DNA from: Penelope pileata
Taxonomy: Eukaryota > Chordata > Aves > Galliformes > Cracidae
Assembly: GCA_013396635.1 (NCBI GenBank)
Contig: WBMW01004833.1
Location: forward strand, 62,001 to 126,000
Direction: 5' to 3'
Length of the DNA: 64,000 bases
Shown in pieces: positions 26,664 through 38,400 of this stretch (its first letter is position 1; each line of letters opens with the position of its first letter). Both the position numbers and the translations under genes were made by a program. The notes beneath the pieces were generated by a model. The model worked only from the letters and a program-made list of their open reading frames with translations, ran no database searches and was not told the DNA's origin.

Positions 26664-26737
26664 CCAACAGATGGTGTAATTGGTATCATAGATGTTTTTA
26701 TGTCAGGGGGTCGTGGGTTCATTCTCCATCTGGAGCC
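26664..26737 (+). other. tRNA-like relic (A-box and B-box resemblance)
   Basis: 'TGGTGTAATTGG' fits an internal promoter A box (TRGYNNARNNG). About 34 bases later, 'GTGGGTTCATTCTCCAT' can fold as a T arm with wobble pairs and resembles a B box, though GTTCATTC departs from GTTCGAATC. A 7-base pairing CAGATGG/CCATCTG also encloses the segment, but at a spacing that conflicts with the T-arm fold. No proper anticodon arm is visible. It could be a decayed tRNA pseudogene, a tRNA-derived SINE head, or chance. Confidence 0.3.
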
Positions 26738-27027
26738 TTCTCAGATCTGCTGTGCAGCTAAATGATTAAAGAAGCCATGTTGGGTCAAAAACACAGCCAC
26801 CTGCCCCAGGGTAAATGCACTGCTTTCTGATCTGGCTGGTATACTACAGTTGCCTTCCATATCACAGTTCTCAAGTCAATCAATGCAGCACTTAGTGCGA
26901 ATAGGAATCAACAAAATATTCAGCATCAATTTATTTCCTTCAAGATTTCCTCTAATGCCCGACAAACCTCACAAAAATCTAGATTTGCTTATTTGATCGA
27001 AAAGGTATTCAAACTTTGACTGATAAA

Positions 27028-27072
27028 TGATAACAACAGGCCAAAACCAAACAATAACAATAGGCCAAAACC
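27028..27072. repeat. Short tandem duplication, about 24-bp period
   Basis: Two adjacent copies of 'ataacaacaggccaaaacc' and 'ataacaataggccaaaacc' differ at one position. The rest of the neighbourhood is not repetitive. Confidence 0.75.
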
Positions 27073-30000
27073 CAGGGAAAAGGAAAGGCTGCTGGATTGA
27101 CTTTAGAGTCAGCACTGGCCAGTGAGGACAAGCCGGATCCCAATCAGAATCAGACACATTTGCATTCAGATGGTAAAAAGCACCATTAATACTCAAAGCA
27201 AACGGTTTTAGCTACAGTTTCTGGATTAAGGTCAGAATATCCACAAAAAATGCTCTAATCCTGCAGTACAAGGACAATGCACAGTGTGTTTTGCTACAAA
27301 GGTATACAGACAAATTGAAATAAATAATGGATACACGGGATGGGGTCACCAGTTCACTCTCCCTATGGGGTATTAGCATAAGTACCTAAGTGCAGAAAAT
27401 CAGCGAAACCATGACTAATGAACATCAATATACTCACTTCTACGAGGTATGGATTCTGCATAATCTTAGTTTTATCCTTCTGCTGCGTACTGAACTCGCC
27501 TGGGATAACCCGTGATCCAGCTGCTCTTCACAGCAGTACTGATGTAAGAAACCTTACCTGACTGACCCTGGAAACAAGTATGATGTTTCTAATTAGCACC
27601 CATGCAAATTACCATCATTTCATGCCATGCTACTGTGAAACCTCCTGTTATTCCTCACAAACAGGAGGAAAGCACTCCTATGCCAGACAGAAGCAGTGGT
27701 CCAGGACCTGAATGTTAAAGATAACAACACTCCTACAAACCAAATGCTTTTCATTATTAATTTCACATGCTCGTATATAAACAAACAGTAAGTTCAAAAT
27801 CTCTTTCAAAATGCCAAAACATCCCTTTGTACTGTGTTGTAAGGATTTCCCCAATGGTAATGAAAACATTGGTATTTATACTTCGAGCTTTAACACAAAT
27901 CAAAAGCCAAATAGACTGGCTTATTTTCAACATTTAAGCACAAACTCTACACTTCTAGGTGAATATAAATATGAAGAAAACAACATGTAATCTCATCAGT
28001 GACTAAATTTCTTTTCCTTTATGACTGAACTGACAGCCTGAGAATTCCACACTTACGAACACTTCCCGGAAACACGCACTGAATTCCAAAATCAGAAATT
28101 TCAGCTACTGAGAACATGTGAGATTATTTGTTCCTTATTCAGTATGCATACGATGTGTAAATTTTGTTTAAGGACCTGTTCATGCATAACAATACATGCA
28201 TTTATTTACTATGTCTATTAGTAAACAGCTGCTTTTTGAAGACAGACATAAATAGTCAGAAAGCAGTTGCTCATCAACAGCAGGTGGAATTTTAACTGCG
28301 TGTTCCTCAATGCTGAACATGTTTTTGCATAGGGTCATTACTATGTATGTTTATTGGTATAAGAAAAGCTTGACTTAGTGTTAAGGAACAAAGAAAAGAG
28401 TATTTTCTGTCTCACATACACAAACCCCACACATTCCTATTTATTTTTACTTAACAGAAGCAGCGAAAGATTTTCCTTTAACAAAGGAAACACTCTGTCT
28501 GCTTCAGAGCACTTTTCCTAATCTTGTCTGCTGCGGGATGGATAACAAACACTACATCAATGCAATAATGCACATTTCCATTTACCTCTGGATAGCTGAG
28601 ACATTTCGTGTGGATGCAACACTTACGAACATGATGAACTGCAGCTCACCACGTCATTGTATTTCTGCTAAGCACCAAGCATATTGCCTAGACGTTTTAG
28701 TGCCTCCAAGAGAGAACCATCATCAACACAACAGGTCAACAGCCAAGAAAACAAGTTATTTTCTTGTTAATTTAAGCACTTTATGTGACTTCATGTGGCC
28801 TGTGTTCATGGGTATATGGTGTTGCTTGATTACCACTCATATAGGTAATCCTACAGCTTCATGTAGGTCTTGGAAGCCTCCCACACTGCAAACTTTACAA
28901 ATAGGAAGAAAACTCTAAGTAATACGAACACCATATGTTCTGAGGCTGCTGTGAAACACAGCCTGATGTTCCAATGCTATTACCTGAGAAAACTAGCTTG
29001 CTCTTGCAAGAATGTCAGTAATTACGTCACAATGTCAAGGCAGCAGATGCTTTCACAGAAGTGGTAACTAGAACACAGACCCACATCTGCATCTTCAGAG
29101 AAAAACCTAATCCCCTTCCATATCTAGGTTCCTCTGGTCAATACATGAGCACACAAAGTTATCCATTGGTCTAAAAGCTGCTGTTTCGGTGTCACCTGCA
29201 ACACAGATGTTTTCAACTTTTCTATGCAGTTAGTGCCTGGGAAAGGCAATATTGCGATGTCTGCAAAGAGATAAAAAGTAGGATTAATTAATGGCTTTCT
29301 GGGCTGTGTCCTGCTGAACAGAGACAGTGACTAGAACAGTCTGTTTCCAGAGTGAGATTCTCCTCCACCTGTCTTCTCAGATTCATCACTGCTGCTGTAA
29401 GCGGATAAACACCTCAGGGGTAGACCAGCAGCCTCAGACTTCTCAGGTTGCTCCTGTTTTCAGCAAGGGCTGTGCAGTCCCTTCAGCCACTTAACACGAC
29501 ACCCAAACGTTTAATAAATTGGGCAGCATAAAACTTGCACGATGACCATCAACAGTTCCATAACGAACCCAAAGGCAAGTCGTGCTGTCACTTTTCTGTC
29601 TGTGACACGAACTCCTCCAGCCATGGGTTAGCTTACTACACCTTTCTCTTTCCCCACTGGCTGCACAGAGTATCTGCAGACAACACGCTGTGTATCTGCT
29701 GATGGTATTTTCTTCTTTAAAAAAAATTCTAAGGGTTGAAGCAGCCACAAACTGTTCAAAACTTGCCAGCTAATACCAATTCTTCACTCTGCTCAAAACT
29801 GTTTATAGGTCTGTTATTTTTTGTAACCCGGCTGTTTTCAACACTTTTCTTGGTCTATTTTCTTAGCCTAGCGTAGCAACTGTATGCACAGAAAGATCTG
29901 TGGATACAGAATAAATTCCCTTTGTCACCAGACGTTGTACTCTGTCTCCAGGTTGCAAAAGATGTATGCAACAGCATTCACTTCCAGTTTCTGTAAGACT

Positions 30001-33000
30001 TCCCAGCGGCACCTAACTTTGCTCTGAAGTCAGCCACTACCACCACATCTAGGATTCTTTTCTTATGAACACAAACAACTTCTGATACGCAATGATTCCT
30101 GGTACTCAGGATTAAGCTCACCAGTGTGCATTGTTACTCCCCAGTCTTGGCGGGACAAACAATGGATGGGCAACATCCCGGTGGTAATTAACTTCTGGAA
30201 CCTAGGCCCAATTCCATCACTGATGACAGCTAGGATTCTGCTCTCCATCCTTTCTACTGCAGCTCCATTGCAGCACTTTGTGTTCTTACATCTTATTACT
30301 CTTTAACAAGCACTTAATGACCATTCTGTGCGCCACTTATTACTGTCCAAATACTGCCTTTGTCAAAAACATCGCTCTTCACCATACAACATTCAAAAAA
30401 ATGTTCCCATTTTGAACCTGTAGCTCTAACCTGATACCGCAGCTGTGACATCTTACCCATACTTAACTCCATGGTTTCAAAAACAAAGGGCTACTAAGGG
30501 CACAGAACTGGCTGTCTGTCCTTAAAAATGACCGTGGATATTTGAGTCGGTATGTGGTCCTACAGATTTCAACCTGTGCTTCTAAGACTCAAACTATGTA
30601 TATTGTAATTCACACAGCACTCACCAGCTCTACCCAGATGAAATAGCTGCTCAGTTGAACTAATTACATTTTCATTGGAATCATCACCTAATACATGCAA
30701 TTCATTTTTAAAGATGATACTGAAGTTCCAATTTAAAGCAACTTTTTGCACACCTCTTGCTTTACGCAAGTCAGACAACAGCAACGTGCCTCTACTTTCA
30801 GGAAATTTGGACATAATCCCTAAAACAAGGCCCACCGTGCACCAAACACTTCCAGTGTTTAAAAATTATCTAAGCAACTAACTGCTTTTATTTTTGCTGG
30901 CCATCCTGGAAAATGAGAAATCAGGAAGAGGACTGGAAAAGACCAAGTCCATGAGAAACAACACAGCAATTTTTCTATTAAAAAGTTCGGATCTTCGTAA
31001 ACCCTTAAACATTTTAAAATTTTTATTTTCAAGATAGTAATTTAGGTGTAAACAATTAAAGTCTGTCAAACCTGCTTACTTAAAAAGTTTGCAAATACAC
31101 ACATCTCGATAGAACAACCTGCTCCTATCAGTTTGTTGATGCACTGGAGATTCCATACCACGGCACAGCAAAACTTTACCTGGCCCAGTGTCCAGTTTCC
31201 CAGAGTACCTGCTACTTAACTATTAGAAATTGGTAGTCTATAGAGCAGTCCTTCCCTGACAGGTACTTCCACCTTCCAGCAATTTGCAGCTCAGCTGATT
31301 TATGGCGTAGGTGACTTTTATTACGCTTCGTTTGGAATGACCTAGCACACACAGGACAGGAAATGAACATCTGAGCAATCCATCAACAGCGAGGCAGACT
31401 AAATCCATTATCTTATTAGCATGAAAACTGCCAAAGAACATAAAAACACAACAAGCAATGTTATCCAGACACTTCCTTTTATTGGGACACTGAAACAGCT
31501 TAATGCACAAATGCTTTGTGTTAGTTGCAAATATTTCCTCCATTTAAGCAGCATTTACAGCTCTTGTACAGTTCTTGAGCCATCTCAAGATGTGAGACGC
31601 TTTTGCAGTAGCAACTGCATAGATCAGTGAATGCCAACACTCCACAACCCTGTTTAACATAATAAATTCCAGATGGAGTGACAGAAAGGAGACAGTACAC
31701 CGTTCTGTGCAGTGATGGGGATTGTATTTCAAAAGTGAAAAAAATCAAAGTTATCCAGCCATACCTCACTTCTTTCTTAACACTTTCCTTATGCGTTTCA
31801 CCTCCTATCCAAAAATAACAATTACTATAAAAAACAGAAAATGCATCTGTAGGCATCTGCAGGTTTTCCTATTAAAAAAATGAGCCTATACAAGTAACAA
31901 TCAACTATTTTTAAATATACACAAAAAACCAGATCCCTTGGTTCAAAAAAAAAACAACAAAAAATGCAGGTAGGTTTCCTCAACCTTTGAAGTATAAGCT
32001 CTTGCCGGTCTATCCCAGGCCCCATATAGTGCAAACAATTTTCATCAGAACAATTTAATTAAACGGTTACCTTATGACAGTTAAAATGCATGCCTTCTCA
32101 ACTAGCACATGCTCATCTTTTGTAAGATAATGTATGTTATCTGGTCATTATTTATCATCCTGATGCTTCCACTTAGCTGAAACTCTTTTCCAAATAGTCA
32201 GGGTGAAATTAATGAATGAGTTGAATTAAAATTAAGAATCTAGATTTTTGTTTCCAACACGGAATGGTGAAGCACAGGACAGGAGCCCTTATGCTTTTGA
32301 TTCACCTCACAGCACCCTGGATACCTTCTCAGCTATTTACTGAGACCCCAACCGCACTACAGCATCCGCAGAAATAGGTGAAAAAGTCCTGTGCCATCCA
32401 AGCAAACAAGCAAATGAAACAGGCTTGTCCACACATTTATCAGCCTACAGCACCAAGAATTTAAGCACCTTAACAGGCTTCCAGTCTGATTTTCTAATGT
32501 CAAAAGTTTAACCAGAATGACCTGCTATCTGCCTAACCCCAATCATCATTTTCCCCTAGTCATCATTCTTCCTCACCTGCTTGCCATATCAAACAGAGAC
32601 ATTCATCTGAAGAGTGAAAAGAAAGAGGGCCAGACATGCTCAGACTGACAAGGGATATCTCTCCACCATCTACATTGCTCAAGCCTCTTAATTTCTCAAA
32701 GAGACCATGTCTATAACCTGTCAGTAAAAAGCACACCAACACTTCCACTGCTAAAAACAGTAAGACATTTAATTTAGTGCCACCTAAATGGTAATTTCCT
32801 GCACAATTATTAAAACATGAACTGATAAAGGCAGTTTTACTAATGTTTTAGTGTTGGGTATGTGTTTGCTAAATGAATTATATCTCTTAACAACACAGTT
32901 GAACTTCTATCTCATCAGAAAACTTCAGTCATAGCTTTGTAACTGTCAGCAGTTCCACTCTGCTTCCTGCAGTCAAGGTTTCATTACTTTACTTTAAGAC

Positions 33001-33137
33001 AAACAAAAAAAAGCAATAAAAATAAAAAGTCATACACTTGAAGCTTGTTGCTAGTTCTAAAGAGTGCAACAACAGATTATTAAATCCCTCTATTTCAAGG
33101 CAACCCAGAAGAAAATGAAAGAAGTGAGCACAGATTT

Positions 33138-33380
33138 GAGGTGGGGGTTGGCCTCTTCTCCCAGGTAATTAGTGACAAGACTAGAGGGAATGGCCTTAAG
33201 TCGCACCAGGGGAAGTTAAGCTTGGATTTTAGCAAACATTTATTCTCAACGAGTGGCAAAGCATCAGAACAGGCTGCCCAGGGAGGTGGCAGTCAAGAAA
33301 AGGGTAGATGTGGCACTGGGGGGGGCATGGTGGTGATGGGATCCAACCTTAATGATTCTAAGATTCCATGATTCTGCGAT
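33138..33380 (+). mobile_element. CR1 LINE 3' end with 8-bp terminal repeats
   Basis: The sense CR1 phrases 'gtgggggttggcctcttctc' and 'caggctgcccagggaggtgg' are followed by the terminal tandem 'ATTCTAAG ATTCCATG ATTCTGCG', the diagnostic 8-base repeat at CR1 3' ends. The copy is 5' truncated to about 240 bases and lies just beyond the proposed SPTLC1 poly(A) site, opposite in strand to that gene. Confidence 0.95.
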
Positions 33381-34020
33381 CCTCTATTTTATTGCTAATC
33401 AGTTGCTTGTCTATCTTCATAGGTTTACCTTGAACTCCAAAACAATTAAGCTGCAATGGAATCCAAGCACCTCATTTGTCCCTAGCCAAAAGGAATGTGT
33501 CTATTTGAAAATTCACTTTTGCATTATCAATCCAAAAATGGCTCACAAGCTCATAGTACAGCATTAAGTTTTAATTTCTGCCTCTCAAAATCTCTGAAGG
33601 CTCTGAGAAGGCTGATTGCTACTGAGAAGACACTTCAGTTTCAGTCTGCAGAACAGGAATCAGCTTCCATCCTCACATTTTCACTCTTTGAAGTTGTTGG
33701 TTTCTCATAGGCTTTCACTCAAAGTTAAGAGAGAAATACATAGATGCCAATGCAATAGGAATACATCTTACACATTGGGATGAATCATCTACACTATACA
33801 ATGGCTCGAGTATTTCCACTTCCAGCAGCACCGGTGACAAAAGTGCCCAAGCACAACTTTAGCAGGTTTTATCCCAAAGTAAAGAGCTCAGAAGTTTTGA
33901 AAACAACTGCATAGATGGAGTCTCTTTGAAATGAAGGAGACAACATAGACCATGCTCATTTGATGCAGAATATTCAACAAAACATGGCTGAATCATGCTA
34001 CAGTATCTAAATACATGATA
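33381..34020. other. Short spacer between CR1 and SPTLC1 3' end
   Basis: AT-rich sequence with no recognised gene or repeat. If SPTLC1 uses a poly(A) site further downstream than the one proposed, part of this would be 3' UTR. Confidence 0.45.
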
Positions 34021-34042
34021 CATAAAAATCTGAATAAAATGT

Positions 34043-34048
34043 TTTATT
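34043..34048 (-). terminator. Candidate SPTLC1 poly(A) signal (AATAAA)
   Basis: The plus strand reads TTTATT, so the SPTLC1 strand carries a canonical AATAAA. T-rich sequence follows within 10-30 bases. It is the first canonical hexamer found downstream of the stop codon; non-canonical sites such as ATTAAA near 34200 are possible alternatives. Confidence 0.45.
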
Positions 34049-34970
34049 CAAACAATGATCTTTTTCAAAAACAGTACTGTAGTCCTTGTAGCAGCAACCA
34101 AAAGGCGCGTAAGTACAAAACAACTCAGAATACAGATCAGGTAGAATACAAAGTTTTTTAACAAGCATTCTTAAGAAAATGCTGAAATACATAGCTATAT
34201 TTTAATTTTATAAAAAGGTACAGCTTATTGTCATCCTTTCTTACCAGTTTCCTCTGATTGGTGATATGTTTCTTATCCATTTTTGACTAGCGAAAATTCC
34301 AAGAGCATAAAACTCCAAATATTACTATCTGATTATGCTGGGGTGTTACATGCACATCTTGAGTTGTATTTCAGTACTATGCGTGCCATCTAAACTCTTA
34401 TTAAGTCTGTGAGTGATCCCCTTTAATGCATAGCAGCTGTGTAGAGATATAACTTAATACACACCATTTCAGTGCTTCAAAGTTGTTTGAATAAGCTAGT
34501 ATTCAGTTGTCATTTCAGAACTTTGGTTCATTCTTCATGTTCCTTACGCCTCCTCTTCAAGACTGGTGCAAAACTGACACTGTAATGGAATTGCAACAGT
34601 CTCACAACTTAGAGGTTTTAGTTCAGGTGTTTTAAGAAAAACATCACCCGTAAAATCAAACATGCATATATTTACATATGAAATGCAGCAAGCAAACAGT
34701 GTTACATATGAATTTACCATTTAGATAATGGAATTATTTGGCCCAGCATTCTGAAAAATTGCTTTCAGAAATGGTTAAACAAAAATATAAACAAGTAAGA
34801 ACTGAAGTTCCCACTATAAATGACTCAATACAGCATAGAATTATTTCTTAATGTGTTATTCTGTCACTTATGGGAGTACTAGGAACAGTCTACCTTCATT
34901 TTGAAAACAAAGAAACTCCCTGTTTTCCAAGGACAATATACATTTTAGATGTTCTGGGGAAAAACTGGAT

Positions 34971-35030
34971 GATATATATATGTATACATATCCCATTTAT
35001 AGATATATATAAATGATATATATATGATAA
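34971..35030. repeat. (TA)-rich imperfect repeat in the SPTLC1 3' UTR
   Basis: Three blocks of alternating AT (two GATATATATATG-like blocks and one AGATATATATAAATG) lie within 60 bases and can pair with one another, giving a potential hairpin in the transcript. Length is likely polymorphic. Confidence 0.8.
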
Positions 35031-35344
35031 CATTTAGAGGTTCAAACAAATAAATTTAAGACTTTTAAAGATGAATCTTACGAAAGAGACTGGCATGCAG
35101 CAGTGATATTCCATTTTAAGGAATGTTAACAAATGGTAGATTTTGAATTTTAAGTACATTGTTTCACTCACCATTTCCTAAATTCAGCATTCTACACTTC
35201 ACTGTATATTTACCACTCTGGAACAATCTTGTTAGTCAGGCTTTAATGTCCTTAGTGGACATTAAATATCTAAAGTGGAATTCACTATACGGTGTAAAAC
35301 ATTCATTCTTATAATTTCACGAAAAAGGAATCCAAAACTGTGGC

Positions 35345-35438
35345 TTAATTCAGCACAGACTGTGCAGCTTCCTTTATAAGTGATGCAGCTTTGTCCAGTT
35401 CTTGTTCTGTTTGTTCCACTGTTATCACTACTCGAACA
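35345..35438 (-). CDS. SPTLC1: SPTLC1 exon 15 and stop codon
   Basis: It codes positions 444-473: VRVVITVEQTEQELDKAASL then IKEAAQSVLN, followed by TAA at 35345-35347. The last residue is Asn where human has Leu; the length is the same. The acceptor is TTCTAG. Confidence 0.97.
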
Positions 35439-38400
35439 CTAGAAGAAAAAAAAACAAAACATGCATACATGCTTTAATTCTTGCCTTCAGTTGTAGGTTT
35501 TTCTCGTACTAATTTTAATACACTAAAATTACTACCTCTAGGGAAAGAGTTAGGAATTCAAATTCAGCCAGACACAAGACACATGACGAAATGGAAATGG
35601 CCAGACTGCTTTCCCTCTGTTCTCCCTACCCAGAAGCAACACAGAAATTTTACTGTAGTCCGTCCATGCACAGCTCATGGAAATGCACCTGGTAAACAAG
35701 CAAAGACAGTGCTATGCTGCTATGCTAATTGCTAAGATTTATGTAGTTTTGCCACTGTTGTTAGTAAAGGGCATCAGTATCCTTTAGCAGACTCTCAAAA
35801 TTCAATTTTCTTTCCTTTTTTTTTTTTTTTTTTTTAAACACAATCAACTACTCAGTCCAGACTATTAAACAAAACCCCAGTGTTGTATGAAAAGACAGAG
35901 AGAGCCATACCCCATAAAACAATACATTTACTTTCTTCTTACCTGGGTGGAGGAAGACATTTTTCTTCTTTCTCCAGATAGCGGGCCTGAGTTAGCGCAA
36001 TACCACTATTCATGCACTACAGATGGAAGTACAGGGAGAAACAGAAGAAAACACAGAAGGCTGATTGCATAGGTGAAAATACAGTTTGGGAACTTCTGAT
36101 ACTATATTGTTTCAATCACCAAAGGCATGCAACAAACTTTCATGAGGTTGGTGTCAGGATAACTTTATCTTCTTTCCCAAAGGGAAGTTTTGAAGGTTGT
36201 GCAAAAAGCATATTTAATTTTAGTAAAAGATAGATGCATAAAATGGGAGAGGTTAGGTGTAGCTTCTTCAGCTTTCCTCTACAAATAATTAGACAAAAAT
36301 GCTGTTAAGTAGCTATTCAAACAAATTTATGTACATTTTCAAGGATAATCAACTTCAGAGTTTCTGCCTGTTGTGTAGTCTTTTTTATCTGCCAAACGAA
36401 ATCTAAAATACTCCCATCAGCTTCCACGTACTTTACACTGGAGAAATACAGTCAACATGAAAATGGAAAAATTCTGTATTCAAAACATGGTACTCTTCAC
36501 ACAAAAAAAACAAGTTCATTGACTCACACAAGCAAAACTATAAAAAGCTAGGTCCTCAATGGTTAAAATACACCAACTGAACTCTCTTCAGACAACAGCC
36601 TGGATTCCTTTGAACACCACAGAAGTTTTCTAAACAACTGTTTTAAATGCAAATTTGAGTTCTGAAGTACACAACAGGATATAATTATATTCTGAATTAA
36701 AAACAAGAAATACATACTTTTGTCAAATGTTACAAACCTAAACATCTGCAGTGAGAAATGGCTAGGAGATGGTATTTAGTAGCCTTACAGTCAGTGAAGA
36801 AATTTGGTTTCTTGCAGCATTCTTGGAAGACATTCCAACAAATTACCCAACAAGTCCCTCTACTCACTTACATTTCATTAATTATGCACATTGAAAAGCA
36901 ATAATATGTTTTAATTGCTATAAGGATACTTACATAATCCACAATTCTCTTGAGCAACTTCATATCATCTTCTCGAGATCCAGAGCTATCTTCCAACTGT
37001 AAGTGCAATGCTGGAGAAAACGATTCACCCACTACTTTTAAGCCAGAAATCCTAAAATAAAGAGAAGAGAGGGATATTTCATAGAAAATATTATTAAATT
37101 GTTTAGCATTAGGAATAGCTGCTTATCAGCAGTTCTCTGTGCCAGTATTCACAGTAAAAAAAAAAATTATCAAACTAGATAAGGATATGCTTTCCCTTAA
37201 TAATCTTCAGACAAGGTATGCATTGCTGTAAACGTTTTCTTAAGTTTGAGTAAGATTATTTAAACTACAGCACTGAAGCAATTTTTTGGATGAGTTCATT
37301 TATTTTCCTCCAGCTGTTTTGGAGGACTTCAGCTTTTTCCCTTAGCCTGGACCATTCATCATAAACTCACCATACTAATGCAGCCAAAACATACGTGCAC
37401 TTCAGGCTGCAGTAGGTAAAAGTAACAAAACTTACCCAGTGAGCACCTTTTCTAAAAAGTTTACTAAATGTAATTTTAGCAAATTTGTGTAAAAACAGGT
37501 AGTTCTTCCTTTTACAAAGGACTCAAAAATTGTCAAAGGATCCTTCCAAAGATGTAGGCAGAATATTAGGAATAGGCCTATATTTTACTAATAAAAACAC
37601 AGCTAGCAAGTCTTTGGGGTCTATGTTAGGAAAATAACTGTAAATCCTTCTATCTACTTTGTGATAATAAGAAATAAGGATTATTTTTGGAAAAATTTTT
37701 GATTTTTAATTATTTCTGGTAGAAAATCTTTAAAACATCTGCTGCTGCTTAATCAAAAGCTCCTCTAAACACTACTTATTTTAACAGAATTCCTCTACGT
37801 CTGTACCTGGGGCCAGCTGCTAATCAGCATCGTAGAATTTGATTGCTGAAGTCCTGACACATCATATAGTCACATGTAGGACTGAGCTATTCCCCTTCAA
37901 AAGACTATGCAGTTTAAGAAAGGCACAGTATTTGTTTCTAATTGCATATTAGACATAATTCTTCAATTGAAATAAACAAGCAGCTCCCTCTAAGGGGAAG
38001 TGAGAACAGATGGGTAGGAAGCAAGCTTATCACCTCCATTCAAACTCTCAGCCTTTGCCCATGTAACACGCTTTGTATTAGCTCCACACTCATTCACAGA
38101 AGCTGCTTACAAGTTTCAAACAGAAATTTAAACCTAAAACTACATCTACCAGTCACAGCTGTAGTAAACTGAACTATACCATTAATTCTACCCAACTCCA
38201 TGAAGAAACCCAACAGTTTAACATCAAGTCTTCCAATGAATGTACTTTAACATTCATGTAAAGTATTAACTAGGTTTTTCTGAATCTTTGCCAAATTAAA
38301 ATTAAACATATATTTGAGAATCCAGTTGCGCGCACACTGCAACTTTCCTGAAGTCAGAATTCACCTTTCATAATACTGGTAAAGCAAAGATTTCATTTTC

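Larger units (their letters stand above)
21723..33137. other. Long intergenic stretch, repeat-poor
   Basis: About 11.4 kb of AT-rich DNA without a recognised exon and without a recognised CR1, LTR or DNA transposon, apart from the tRNA-like relic and a short duplication listed separately. The largest open frame (28538-28918, 126 codons) resembles no family I know and has no flanking splice or promoter logic. Conserved regulatory elements may lie here but cannot be told by eye. Confidence 0.5.
34021..35344 (-). other. Probable SPTLC1 3' UTR
   Basis: From the stop codon at 35345-35347 the minus strand runs about 1.3 kb to the first AATAAA I can find, at 34043-34048. That length agrees with the roughly 1.3-kb 3' UTR of mammalian SPTLC1 mRNA. 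The region is AT-rich and contains no transposon. The boundary is inferred, not proven. Confidence 0.5.

Noticed and set aside
28538..28918. 126-codon plus-strand frame in repeat-poor DNA
   Set aside because: No recognisable family, no promoter or splice signals that I can support, and composition typical of chance AT-rich frames.
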